Positions 16,433 to 24,119 are shown, counted from the stretch's first letter. The stretch is 64,000 nucleotides of DNA from Halorubrum coriense DSM 10284 (GCF_000337035.1 NZ_AOJL01000026.1:158993-222992), one strand, 5' to 3'. A program made the numbers and translations. Notes: a model not told the origin generated them from the sequence alone.

Positions 16433-16684
16433 TTACACCACCCGCAGGCCGGGCGCGGCCTTCTTCAACGCGGGGCCGAGCCAGCGCGGAGCCGACCGCC
16501 CGGGCGTTCTCTTCACCTGTCCATACTCGTCGAACGTGAGCGTCCACTCGTCGGTGCCGTGAGCGACCTCAACGGTCGTCTCGTCGTCGTGCTCGTTGAT
16601 CGTGACGTCGACGGCAGCGTCGACGTCGAAGCCCAGTTCAGTCAGGTCAACTGTCTTCTGTGTCCGGTGTGCCTGCGGGGGCAT
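16433..16684 (-). CDS. Small viral protein, unknown
   Basis: 83 aa (MPPQAHRTQKTVDLTELGFD ...). A beta-rich centre (AAVDVTINEHDDETTVEVAH, EWTLTFDEYGQVKR) is followed by a basic tail (GPALKKAAPGLRVV). Probably monocistronic and convergent with the repressor-like gene. No family recognised. Confidence 0.65.
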   Translation of the reverse strand: MPPQAHRTQKTVDLTELGFDVDAAVDVTINEHDDETTVEVAHGTDEWTLTFDEYGQVKRTPGRSAPRWLGPALKKAAPGLRVV

Positions 16685-16736
16685 ACCGCAGCCGACGGGT
16701 GGATGAACGGTAAAAGGGGGCCGTACTTCCGGGGTC

Positions 16737-17507
16737 CTACGCTGTGATGGCTGCGCTCAGCATGTTGTCCCTTTGAGACCACGGGACTAACGAGTCGCTG
16801 TAGTTCCTCAATATCTTCTCAGAGTCATAGCCGAACTCACCCGATTCATCATCAATTACGGAGATGCGATTGACTTTATTTCCGTAGTGGCCCTGGATCT
16901 CAGTCCATTTATACATCGTTCTTTGGGCCATTGTCTTAGCTGTGGAAGCGTCTTCAGCGTGGAGGGCCTGAATGTATGTTGGGCTTTCCTGACCCCTTAC
17001 CCCGAAGTCAACACGGTGCTTTTCAGACGCGCCTTCGACTTCAGGATTGGTATCGTACCGGAATCCCAGTTCAGTGATGTACGTTCCAACATCAGCTCTG
17101 AAATCAGTCTGGGTGTACTGTCTTCTGGTGAAGGTGAGATGAGAGATTGACTGAACAGCCTGGCCCACCTCAAGAATTCTCTGGCCAAGCTCATCTGCGG
17201 AGGCAGTTGTCTTGACCTCTTGCTTCGCTTGGTCAAGGCTGTAGCGCTCTTGGATAGTGTTGACACGGTTAGCTCGACGCTCTTGATCCAGGTTGATGTT
17301 TGAGAGGTACAGAAGTCCGTAGGTTTCGCCCTCATCAGTAATCGTGTACTGATCGCCGTTTTGAACAACCCACAGACGAATTGCGTCTCCATCCGATCGC
17401 TCAAGTGGGAGTGTAACACGGCAATCCTCACTGTCGGCTTCGATTGACATCCCTGTATCAAAGGCGTCAGTTAGCCGCGGTCGGATAAGTTCGCTACAGT
17501 TTGTCAT
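16737..17507 (-). CDS. DUF1828/DUF1829-like protein
   Basis: 256 aa. The N-terminal ~90 residues (VTLPLERSDGDAIRLWVVQN, then YTITDEGETYGLLYLSNIN) match the DUF1828 pattern. The C-terminal half (VDFGVRGQESPTYIQALHAE, NRISVIDDESGEFG) resembles DUF1829. Such proteins occur in mobile elements and have been discussed as possible defence or toxin-antitoxin components; activity is unproven. Base composition is more AT-rich than flanking viral genes, suggesting separate acquisition. It is the second gene of a coupled pair (ATGA overlap). Confidence 0.75.
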   Translation of the reverse strand: MTNCSELIRPRLTDAFDTGMSIEADSEDCRVTLPLERSDGDAIRLWVVQNGDQYTITDEGETYGLLYLSNINLDQERRANRVNTIQERYSLDQAKQEVKTTASADELGQRILEVGQAVQSISHLTFTRRQYTQTDFRADVGTYITELGFRYDTNPEVEGASEKHRVDFGVRGQESPTYIQALHAEDASTAKTMAQRTMYKWTEIQGHYGNKVNRISVIDDESGEFGYDSEKILRNYSDSLVPWSQRDNMLSAAITA

Positions 17508-17920
17508 GCTTCAAGCCTGTCTTGACGTTGGTAGTCGCCTCTCAGCTCTATATTACATTCATTAAGAAAGTCCTGAAAGGCCTTATCAACATCGTCCGTT
17601 GCTACGTCATCAACTGGATATGCGCAGTTGTCCTCATACTGCGGATGCCACTTGTGCTTGTGAGAGCCGTCGATCACTTCTCCATCTGGATTCCGATGTC
17701 GAGAATCATCCCAGCGTCGGACAACTTTGGAGCTTTTGTATAGCAGGCAGAAGCCATATGACCGCCTTTTCCAAGCTTTCAGAGAGAGTATTGCTTCTGA
17801 GTCAAAACAATATACCGTGGCCTCACCGATCAAGTTTGGTCCATCAGTCTCCCATATCCAGTCTTCTTCGATGATCTTCTTCATGTCGTAGAGTTCCTCG
17901 ATTTCAGCTTGTGAGACCAT
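17504..17920 (-). CDS. Partner of DUF1828-like gene, possibly DUF6978-like
   Basis: 138 aa. First gene of the pair, overlapping the DUF1828-like start by 4 nt. Seen: a N-terminal helix (EIEELYDMKKIIEEDWIWE), aromatic-rich strands (RRSYGFCLLYKSSKVVRRW), a His/Lys-rich motif (SHKHKWHPQYED) and a C-terminal helix. The HKH motif and association resemble DUF6978-type proteins, though I am not certain. AT-rich composition matches its partner. A two-gene toxin-antitoxin or defence module is the leading hypothesis. Confidence 0.65.
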   Translation of the reverse strand: MVSQAEIEELYDMKKIIEEDWIWETDGPNLIGEATVYCFDSEAILSLKAWKRRSYGFCLLYKSSKVVRRWDDSRHRNPDGEVIDGSHKHKWHPQYEDNCAYPVDDVATDDVDKAFQDFLNECNIELRGDYQRQDRLEA

Positions 17921-17994
17921 GTAACCAGATATCACGATGATTTAACCCCCGGTTAATTATATTTTCGCACTCAATTATTCAAATCGAAAAACAA

Positions 17995-19071
17995 TCACTT
18001 AGTCATACATTTTAATTGGATTTGTTGTTCATCTATCCCTGTAAGAGGTGCTATAAGCTCACTATCTGTAGGTGCGTACAACCAACGGTGATCCAAGCGT
18101 TCACGCTCGACAAGGTCGTATGCCCGAAGTTTGTTGAGTTTGTTCCGCCGTGAGCGACGGCTAATCGGTGTGTACTCTCGGTTCGCGTAGACACCTTCTT
18201 TGATCTCCTCGTACTGCGCGTGTAGCTTCCGACCAGTCACTTGACTGCCCTCTCGGATCAACTCGTACAGCACGCGGTGATGAAACGGAAGCGACTGGAG
18301 ATTCGCTTCACGGATGCTGGCACGAGCGCGCTCGTAGGCATCGTCGACGTCGGTATCATGAATCGATGTGTGTTCGCACTCATTGGCAATCTCGGCAGCC
18401 GCCCGGAGCGTCTGAATCCCTTCCCGGGCCACACCGGCGACGTCGTCGGCGATCGTCTCCAACTGCTTGCGTGAGACGGCGCCGTCGACGAGCCCAACAC
18501 GAGCCCGGTCAGCAAGGATGTCCGCGAGCTCGTCGACGCCGAATCGACGTAGCTCGATGCGCCCACTGTGGAGGTACTGCCGAGTGTCAGCCTCTGCGCG
18601 GGCCAGCCAGTCATCTGGCTCGTGGCAGATCACGACGACCTCGACGCCGGGCACGGCAATCAGCTGCCCGACAGCTCCAGTGCCAGCAATGTCGTCGGCC
18701 TCGTCAAGGAGCACGAGGAGATCGTCTCCGACGAGCGTCTCTCGAAGCTTCCTGGGAAGCGTATCGTTCGGCGCGTTGTCGACGACGGACCCACCGGCGC
18801 CTCGTATCGCTTCCCGGAACAGCTCGCCAGTGGTCGTTCCGAGAGCCTGAATCCACGTCCAGTGCGTTCCGAACTCATGACTGAACTCCTCAAGAACGGT
18901 CCGGCCGAGAGCCGTCTTCCCGACACCACTCGGGCCGGCTAGCAGGGCACCCTGGTCGTGGTCGGTACGAGCGCGGTGGAGGAGGCGGATCAGCTCTTGG
19001 ACCTGCGCTTCGCGGTGCCGAAGGTCTGGAGGAGGCGTCTCGTCGTCGAAGACCTCTGGACGACGTATCAT
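17995..19071 (-). CDS. Orc1/Cdc6-type AAA+ replication initiator
   Basis: 358 aa. Walker A is GPSGVGKT (46-53) and Walker B LLDEAD (121-126). A C-terminal winged helix (HAQYEEIKEGVYANREYTPI ... RRNKLNKLRAYDLVERERL) would bind origin DNA. The ~75-bp AT-rich stretch following the gene and the ~120-bp upstream gap could contain an origin. With the provirus MCM it would let the genome start its own replication in the host. Cargo-like genes with DUF1828 and a lipoprotein flank it. Confidence 0.9.
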   Translation of the reverse strand: MIRRPEVFDDETPPPDLRHREAQVQELIRLLHRARTDHDQGALLAGPSGVGKTALGRTVLEEFSHEFGTHWTWIQALGTTTGELFREAIRGAGGSVVDNAPNDTLPRKLRETLVGDDLLVLLDEADDIAGTGAVGQLIAVPGVEVVVICHEPDDWLARAEADTRQYLHSGRIELRRFGVDELADILADRARVGLVDGAVSRKQLETIADDVAGVAREGIQTLRAAAEIANECEHTSIHDTDVDDAYERARASIREANLQSLPFHHRVLYELIREGSQVTGRKLHAQYEEIKEGVYANREYTPISRRSRRNKLNKLRAYDLVERERLDHRWLYAPTDSELIAPLTGIDEQQIQLKCMTK

Positions 19072-19103
19072 GTTGATGACGGCTGACGCGAGCAGGGGTA
19101 ATA

Positions 19104-19131
19104 AAGCGGAGCCTCGCTTCCGGGGTGGAAC
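19104..19131 (-). promoter_or_regulatory. Possible origin-recognition-box-like sequence
   Basis: On the minus strand the text begins GTTCCACCCCGGAAGCGAGG. It loosely resembles haloarchaeal ORBs (TTCCA...GGAAAC...GGGG) and lies directly upstream of orc1/cdc6. Only one copy is evident and the match is imperfect, so this is tentative. Confidence 0.25.
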
Positions 19132-19194
19132 TAAAAGTAAATCAGAGCCACAATTGGCAGAGGTTTTACAACATCATCACACCACTGGGCTGTC

Positions 19195-20250
19195 ATGAGA
19201 CGTCGAAAGGTGCTCGCGTTCACAGCAGGTGGTATTGCCCTCCCACTCGCCGGGTGTTCAGGGGACAGCGATAGCGGACCAGAGCCCACGGACAGCGACA
19301 GTAGCGATGGATCGGACGGCGGTGATGGTAGTGACGGAAGCGACGAGTCCACAGACGAAAATGGGTCTGACGAGAGCGACGATTCTGACTCTGGGCCTGA
19401 GCAAGTCCAGGCTGCTGTCGGCGATCTCGTTGAGGGCGACCAGCTCCACCTCGTCGTTGAGGGGATTGAGCGGACTACAAGCCTCGGTCAGTTCTCCCAG
19501 CCGGACGCTGGCAACGAGTTTGTCGTCGTGTCGCTCGCGCTCAAAAACGTGAGCGACGACTACGTGTCGGTAAGCAACCTGCTCCAGACACGGCTTCGAG
19601 ACGCTGAGGATTTCCAGTACGACCAGACGTTCGCCGGTGGCGGCGGGAATACGTTCAACGCCGGCCAGTTCGCACCTGGCGAGGTTGAGCGCGGGACGAT
19701 CACCTTTGAGGTACCAGAGGATGCGTCCGGGCTCCAGTTGGTGTTCGACCTGGACGCCTCGATCATCGGCGGCATCGACCGGGCACGGATCAACCTCGGA
19801 GAGCAGGCAGACTCCGTTGCCGAGCTCGAGCAAGACCTCGGTATCGATGTGTACGGGACTGGCGAGGAGATTGGGTATCAAGATGTCGCCGTCACCGTCA
19901 ACGGAACACGAACCGAGTCATCCCTCGGCCAATACTCGCAGCCGGATGAGGGGAACGAGTTCGTTATCGTCGACATCAGCATCACCAACAATACCGGCGA
20001 AGAGCGAAGCTTCTCGACGATCCTCCAAATGATGCTCAAAGACGGCGAGGGGTACACGTATCAAGAGAGTTTGACAGCAACGTCTAGCCTCGATCGATCC
20101 TTCGACGAGGGGACGCCACTGAGCGACGGTGAGACACGACGTGGCGAACTTGCGTACGAACTCGCGGAGGGAACCGCACCGCTCTACTGGGTGTTTGAGT
20201 TCTCGGTGTTTGCGGGCGGCGATAAAACGTTCTGGGAGGTTCGAGGTTAG
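19195..20250 (+). CDS. Tat lipoprotein with two DUF4352 domains
   Basis: 351 aa. The signal MRRRKVLAFTAGGIALPLAG ends in a lipobox Cys, followed by a ~60-residue Asp/Ser/Gly linker. Two DUF4352-like immunoglobulin-fold repeats follow. Each carries the phrase SLGQFSQPDAGNEFVVV or SLGQYSQPDEGNEFVIV and a PGE/DGE-type loop before the final strand. Mature protein should be anchored outside the membrane. As a lysogenic cargo gene it could alter the cell surface or block superinfection; that is inference. It ends overlapping the convergent 20247 gene. Confidence 0.87.
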   Translation: MRRRKVLAFTAGGIALPLAGCSGDSDSGPEPTDSDSSDGSDGGDGSDGSDESTDENGSDESDDSDSGPEQVQAAVGDLVEGDQLHLVVEGIERTTSLGQFSQPDAGNEFVVVSLALKNVSDDYVSVSNLLQTRLRDAEDFQYDQTFAGGGGNTFNAGQFAPGEVERGTITFEVPEDASGLQLVFDLDASIIGGIDRARINLGEQADSVAELEQDLGIDVYGTGEEIGYQDVAVTVNGTRTESSLGQYSQPDEGNEFVIVDISITNNTGEERSFSTILQMMLKDGEGYTYQESLTATSSLDRSFDEGTPLSDGETRRGELAYELAEGTAPLYWVFEFSVFAGGDKTFWEVRG

Positions 20251-20534
20251 CAGTCGTCCAGCGTGTCGAACGCGTCGCCGGGATCGGCCGGCGACCGCCG
20301 AGAGGCGTCGCGCTGCGGACACGTCGGCTTGTGGACGAGTTCGTCGATGCTCGTCTGGTGGCCTCCAGGACCGTCGACGATCACCTGTGCGCCACAGTAG
20401 CGACACCGCATGAATTTGGTCTCAGTGATGGCGAACCCGTCGACGCTCGGCGGCGACCCACTCTCGACGAGTTCCCACTCAGTGTCGGGGTCGATTACCC
20501 TGCGGAAGGCGCTCATCTGGTCAGCCATCGTCAC
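20247..20534 (-). CDS. Small zinc-ribbon protein
   Basis: 95 aa. A Cys2/His-Cys motif (MRCRYCGAQVIV ... HKPTCP) in residues ~42-73 suggests a zinc finger. Last gene of the leftward operon running from 22651; ATGA overlap with the preceding gene. The acidic C-terminus (ADPGDAFDTLDDC) overlaps the end of the convergent lipoprotein gene by 4 nt. Function unknown; nucleic-acid binding possible. Confidence 0.75.
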   Translation of the reverse strand: MTMADQMSAFRRVIDPDTEWELVESGSPPSVDGFAITETKFMRCRYCGAQVIVDGPGGHQTSIDELVHKPTCPQRDASRRSPADPGDAFDTLDDC

Positions 20535-21112
20535 GGGCCCTCCATGAGCGAGACGGCGGCGCGGTGCTCGCCCTCAACGACGAGTTCGTCTAGCTCCTCG
20601 CCACCACAGGGCACCCACGTCCGGCCGTCCCAGCGGTCGACGTGACGCTCGGCTTGGTGCGGCTTCCCCGGCGTACGTTCGTAGCGGACGCGCCGGCGCT
20701 CGCCCGACTCGGCCTGGTACGCGATCGTCGGGAGGTTGCTATCGTCACCCTCATTTGAATCCTGGGGCGTACCGTAGAACGCGGTATCAAGGCACGCGAT
20801 TTCATCTCCGCGCTCAACCTGCTCGCCGGCACGGTAGTCACGCAGGTCGGGCGCCCATCCGAGTTCCTGACACCACTGCGCGACTGCCCACCGAGCGACC
20901 TCGGTCTCGTCGCCGTCCCAGTTGCCATCGTACCGCTTCCCCTCGATGAGCAGCATCACGAGGTAGTCGATCGGGTTGTCGGCGGTCAGCTGCTCGCCGT
21001 CGACGACGAGCCGAATCGAACTCCGCTCGGCACTCGACGCCGGGATCTCGTCATTTTCCTCGGCCTGTCGGATCTGCTCGTTAACTGCGTTCGCGTGTTC
21101 GTTGTCAGTCAC
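20531..21112 (-). CDS. Early-operon protein, unknown
   Basis: 193 aa. N-terminal helix (NAVNEQIRQAEENDEIP), strand SSIRLVVDGEQLTA, a Trp-rich centre (YDGNWDGDETEVARWAVAQW) and a C-terminal region that echoes a substrate-binding or RNA-binding surface (RRVRYERTPGKPHQAERHVD, then RWDGRTWVPCGG). Not recognised. Coupled to both neighbours by 4-nt overlaps. Confidence 0.72.
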   Translation of the reverse strand: MTDNEHANAVNEQIRQAEENDEIPASSAERSSIRLVVDGEQLTADNPIDYLVMLLIEGKRYDGNWDGDETEVARWAVAQWCQELGWAPDLRDYRAGEQVERGDEIACLDTAFYGTPQDSNEGDDSNLPTIAYQAESGERRRVRYERTPGKPHQAERHVDRWDGRTWVPCGGEELDELVVEGEHRAAVSLMEGP

Positions 21113-21477
21113 TGGTCGAACACCTCCGTCCGGCCGTCGGCCGTTGCGATACGCGGGCTCGCGGCGAGGTGCTGGCCCAGCTGGTCGTCGATCGCCGAGC
21201 GGTCGACCCAGCCCGGGATCGGTCGCTCGCCGCGCGCCAGCGCTACGCGGAGCCGGTGCTTACAGCCCTCGTCGGGTGCCCGGTGGAGCGCGTCCGGACA
21301 GTCGCAGGTGTCGGCGATCGCGTCGACGCGGTAGGTACCCGTCGGCGTGACGACGAGGAACTCCTCGTCGCGGAGGTCGTGGTCGAGCGAGTCGTCGATG
21401 ACGGTCATCGACTCGGTGAGGGCCTTGGCTGCGCGCGTGCTGAACTCCCCGGTCGGCGCGTCGGCGGCGCTAGACAT
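21109..21477 (-). CDS. SWIM zinc-finger protein
   Basis: 122 aa from the ATG at 21477. The segment TYRVDAIADTCDCPDALHRA followed by GCKHRLRVALA is a SWIM-type CxC...CxH zinc finger, a domain that occurs in proteins that bind DNA or partner proteins. It overlaps the upstream gene by 8 nt. Similar small SWIM proteins are common on haloarchaeal plasmids and viruses, often near recombination genes; the partner here is not evident. Confidence 0.82.
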   Translation of the reverse strand: MSSAADAPTGEFSTRAAKALTESMTVIDDSLDHDLRDEEFLVVTPTGTYRVDAIADTCDCPDALHRAPDEGCKHRLRVALARGERPIPGWVDRSAIDDQLGQHLAASPRIATADGRTEVFDQ

Positions 21478-21865
21478 CGCCAACCTCCATGTCGCCCCAC
21501 GCCTGCTCCACGGGGAGATACATCAGCCGCGCGCTCGGGAAGTCGTAGGTCTTCCCGGGCTTGTGCGCGTTCTGGGGGTTGCCGTCGATGTACACGCACT
21601 CGTAGACGGCGTTTTCGACGTCGATTCCGGGCAGGTACGGGTGCGTCTTGTACGTCGCGAGGTCGTATCCCTCGGCCTCGTAGTGCGCCTCGAGGCTGTC
21701 GTACGTACACTTGCGAACGAACACGGCCTGCCGCGTGACGATGTCGATCGCGACGCCGCCCTCGACAGGCTCGGTCTGGACATCGTCGAGCGCGTTCGCG
21801 ACGCGCTGCTCGTACGGGAGCTCGGCGTCGTCGAAGTCCGAGTCGATGGCGCCCTGCTCAGACAT
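21470..21865 (-). CDS. Early-operon protein, unknown
   Basis: 131 aa. Alternating strands and helices: VANALDDVQTEPVEGGVAID, IVTRQAVFVRKCTYDSLEAH, NAVYECVYIDGNPQNAHKPG, YDFPSARLMYLPVEQAWG. The conserved-looking tyrosine and cysteine positions suggest a compact globular fold, possibly nucleic-acid related. Not recognised. Overlaps neighbours by 8 nt on both sides. Confidence 0.7.
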   Translation of the reverse strand: MSEQGAIDSDFDDAELPYEQRVANALDDVQTEPVEGGVAIDIVTRQAVFVRKCTYDSLEAHYEAEGYDLATYKTHPYLPGIDVENAVYECVYIDGNPQNAHKPGKTYDFPSARLMYLPVEQAWGDMEVGDV

Positions 21866-22334
21866 TCTTGATCACCCCCTGACGCGTGAACAGCTCATCG
21901 ACGTCCGGGAGCGTGTTGCCGTAGTCGACACCGGCGCGCTCGGCCGGGTTCGTGTTCCGAGCGAGCCACTGGCGGGCCTCCCACACGGCTTCACGGAGGT
22001 CGTCCTCGTCGTGGATGTCGGCCCACTCGCCGGCATCCTTCGCGACAAGCTCACACAGCTCGGCGAGTCGCTCGTACGACCGCTTCTCGATGGCGAACTT
22101 CACGTGGCCTGTCGCCTTGTCGAGGTTGCTGGCGGCGTCGTCGTATCCGTTCTCATCGTCGCGATGCGTACACGCCGCGTCGACGGTGCCGTACGCCGCG
22201 GCCATCTGTTGCAGCTGCTCGTCCTCACGGAACCGGTCGTGGATGACGTCGCCGAGCAGCGTGTCGAACGCATCGGCGAACTTTGACTCGAGGCGCGAGA
22301 TCTCCTTCTCGGCGGTCCGGTTGAGGTCGCGCAT
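21858..22334 (-). CDS. Helical early-operon protein, unknown
   Basis: 158 aa, nearly all helix and charged (RTAEKEISRLESKFADAFDT, ... FREDEQLQQMAAAYGTVDAA, ... EAVWEARQWLARN). It may be a small coiled-coil or four-helix bundle. The start shares TGATG with the upstream stop. Function unknown. Confidence 0.72.
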   Translation of the reverse strand: MRDLNRTAEKEISRLESKFADAFDTLLGDVIHDRFREDEQLQQMAAAYGTVDAACTHRDDENGYDDAASNLDKATGHVKFAIEKRSYERLAELCELVAKDAGEWADIHDEDDLREAVWEARQWLARNTNPAERAGVDYGNTLPDVDELFTRQGVIKNV

Positions 22335-22651
22335 CAGAACGCACCTCCGAACACGTCGCGAGCGGTCATCTGCGTACGCTCCGCCCAGCCGACCTCACCG
22401 CCGATGAACTCGTGGACGTACACGTCGACGGCGTTGCCCATCGCGACGTGCTCGCGAGTGGCGACCCACTCGGCGAGGTCCGACCGGCGTTCGCGAGCGC
22501 CGGTCTCAGTGTCGATACGGTGGACGACCGCAGCGTCGCGGTCGAAGTGGTGGACGTAGCCCTCGGCGTCGACGCCAAGCGACGTGTGCTGCGGGGCGAG
22601 GCGTGGTTGCGAGTCGGTACGGCTTTTGCCGCGTAGGTTATTAGCTGACAT
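22334..22651 (-). CDS. First gene of second leftward operon, unknown
   Basis: 105 aa. A basic N-terminus (MSANNLRGKSRTDSQPRLAP) precedes a beta-rich core (LGVDAEGYVHHFDRDAAVVH, RIDTETGARERRSDLAEWVA). It resembles small haloarchaeal proteins of unknown role rather than a classical repressor. The promoter upstream is covered by palindromic operators, and the leader holds hairpin copy B, so expression is probably tightly controlled. Confidence 0.72.
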   Translation of the reverse strand: MSANNLRGKSRTDSQPRLAPQHTSLGVDAEGYVHHFDRDAAVVHRIDTETGARERRSDLAEWVATREHVAMGNAVDVYVHEFIGGEVGWAERTQMTARDVFGGAF

Positions 22652-22675
22652 GCTGTCGTTAGTGGACAGCGCGGT

Positions 22676-22710
22676 CGTCGGCGTCCCACCGCCGGCGGCC
22701 AGACTTTCTG
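22676..22710 (-). other. Structured leader element, copy B
   Basis: On the minus strand CAGAAA is followed a few bases later by CCGCCGGCG, a loop and CGCCGACG. This matches leader A (15960-15990) in order and near-identity, although the coding sequences downstream are unrelated. It would occupy nearly the full ~60-nt leader of the 22651 gene. Confidence 0.55.
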
Positions 22711-22733
22711 ACCGCGTCCCGCGCTTCCTACTT

Positions 22734-22827
22734 GTTAGTATATTTGCTAACTACTTATAGATTAGCATTTGCGCTAACTATTAGTATATGCGCTAAGTAA
22801 CGCCCTGTAGAGGTTAGCAAATACTAC
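22734..22827. promoter_or_regulatory. Four-site palindromic operator array in divergent promoter
   Basis: Three TTAG-N8-CTAA palindromes are at 22735-22750, 22762-22777 and 22781-22796: TTAGTATATTTGCTAA, TTAGCATTTGCGCTAA and TTAGTATATGCGCTAA. A related imperfect copy (TTAGCAAATACTAC) is at 22814-22827. Site 1 covers the likely TATA box of the leftward gene and site 4 the likely TATA box of the rightward gene, so one dimeric protein could shut both promoters. Confidence 0.75.
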
Positions 22828-22852
22828 AATGGACACGCACGGAACACGCGGT

Positions 22853-23062
22853 ATGGCGAAGACTCGCGCGCTCCTCACGGAAACGGAGCGCGAGCAGATT
22901 GCGGGTGAGCATGGCGACTCTCGAAGGTATCAGGCAACCTCCAGAGTCCGCGGCCGGATCCAGGAAGAGCTCGAAAGGGACGTGGAGGTCCTTGAGGAGC
23001 ATCACCCGGACCTGCTTGAGGAGCTCCGCGGAGTCGTGTGCGAGGAAACCGATGATGAGTGA
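22853..23062 (+). CDS. Small helical protein, possible regulator
   Basis: 69 aa from the ATG at 22853 (MAKTRALLTETEREQIAGEH ... YQATSRVRGRIQEELERDVEVL). Chosen over the ATG at 22829 because the TATA-like AAATACTA (22819-22826) is ~28 nt upstream. Similar 60-70-aa proteins with RALLTxxER ... YQxxSRVR are widespread in haloarchaea. The central basic helix could bind DNA, so it is a candidate for the protein recognising the adjacent operators. Confidence 0.72.
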   Translation: MAKTRALLTETEREQIAGEHGDSRRYQATSRVRGRIQEELERDVEVLEEHHPDLLEELRGVVCEETDDE

Positions 23063-23315
23063 CGGGAAGACCGAGACGTTCGAGGGGTACCTCGTCCTTG
23101 ACTGGCGGTCGGGTGAACAGCGTCAGCGAAAGACAGAGCCCGATGATCTGGCGCCCCACCAGATCGCGATTCCGTACTCGATTGACGTCGAGGTTCCCGA
23201 CGTGACTGTGCCGACCATCGAAGCCGCGATCGAAGTCCCCGAGGCTAAGGTCGAGCAGTCGGTCATCGAGGAGACGCGCGATCTCGCAGACGAATACGAA
23301 ACGGGCGACGCGTAG
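23055..23315 (+). CDS. Small acidic protein, unknown
   Basis: 86 aa (MSDGKTETFEGYLVLDWRSG ...). Beta-rich middle with repeated 'valine-proline' strands (IDVEVPDVTVPTIEAAIEVP). Starts inside the previous gene (8-nt overlap) and forms a two-gene rightward unit with it. No family recognised. Confidence 0.7.
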   Translation: MSDGKTETFEGYLVLDWRSGEQRQRKTEPDDLAPHQIAIPYSIDVEVPDVTVPTIEAAIEVPEAKVEQSVIEETRDLADEYETGDA

Positions 23316-23373
23316 CCCTCACCCGTTTGCCTTCTGTGAATGTAACAGCGCAGTTGACATCCTAGAGGTTCTT

Positions 23374-23856
23374 TTACTCCGGAGGATCGCCGATCGATGC
23401 CCTCTCTGTGTCGAACTCCTCTAAAATCCGCTCAAATTCAGATATCTCGACCTCAACACCCGCGTCCGGACGGCCACTGCTAAAATTGATCTTGTTGTTC
23501 TGGAATATTTCGGTGTCTACGTAAATCGGACAGTCGTTATCAGGGAAGAACGGTGGTATTGCTCCGATAGTATATCCGAGATCTTCTTCTATGACTTCCT
23601 CGTCAGCGAATTTTAGGCTGCTGATATTTGCTGTCTCCCTGAGGGCACCAAGGTCGACTTTTCTCTCAGCTGGAACAATCGCAACAACCACCTCCCGCTG
23701 GTCGTCCAAAAATACCATCGATTTTATCATTTCAACGAGAGGGACGTTACGCAATTCAGCTGCCTTCTCAGATGTTAAGGCGTCGCTATTGTGTTCTAAC
23801 AAGCTGTATTCGATTTCACGATCATGAAGATACTCCGTGATTTCTGTTTGTGTCAT
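23374..23856 (-). CDS. YbaK/ProRS-type aminoacyl-tRNA editing domain protein
   Basis: 160 aa. The pattern YLHDREIEYSLLEHNSDALTS, MIKSMVFLDDQREVVVAIVP, AERKVDLGAL and GYTIGAIPPFFPDND is that of YbaK/ProX free-standing editing proteins. They hydrolyse mischarged tRNAs such as Cys- or Ala-tRNA-Pro in the cytoplasm. Base composition is lower in GC than the flanking viral genes. Such genes are unusual viral cargo and could rewire translation quality or act in tRNA-targeting conflicts. Reaction inferred from the family. Confidence 0.88.
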   Translation of the reverse strand: MTQTEITEYLHDREIEYSLLEHNSDALTSEKAAELRNVPLVEMIKSMVFLDDQREVVVAIVPAERKVDLGALRETANISSLKFADEEVIEEDLGYTIGAIPPFFPDNDCPIYVDTEIFQNNKINFSSGRPDAGVEVEISEFERILEEFDTERASIGDPPE

Positions 23857-23903
23857 AACACCCTGCTGTGTATACCGGATGGTAGAAATAAGTTAATTAA
23901 ACC

Positions 23904-24113
23904 GTGCGACTGCCGCCAGGTGACGACTCGGGGACGGAGGTGATCGCACGAGCCCCATCACGAGCCAGACAAGGTGCTCGGCGTCGCGAAGGACGTGCCG
24001 AGCAGGTCGTGAAGGGTGCGTTCCGCGAGCTCGTGAAGGAGGGACCACGGCGACCAAGGCGGCAACGACGAGTACGACGCAAGGGAGCTGAAGGGGAGCT
24101 CAGGACGCGTTAA
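23904..24113 (+). CDS. Very basic short ORF, doubtful
   Basis: 69 aa with GTG start, extremely Arg-rich (RARQGARRREGRAEQVVKGA, GPRRPRRQRRVRRKGAEGEL). It is a GC-rich island between AT-rich genes in the 334-bp gap 23857-24190. It may be a degraded gene fragment rather than a protein; other frames carry broken pieces as well. Confidence 0.25.
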   Translation: MRLPPGDDSGTEVIARAPSRARQGARRREGRAEQVVKGAFRELVKEGPRRPRRQRRVRRKGAEGELRTR

Positions 24114-24119
24114 CTGAAT

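Noticed and set aside
23897..24082. 61-aa minus-strand ORF in the gap before the nuclease
   Set aside because: Low-complexity Arg/Ser/Pro composition typical of a shadow frame in GC-rich DNA; no start signal.
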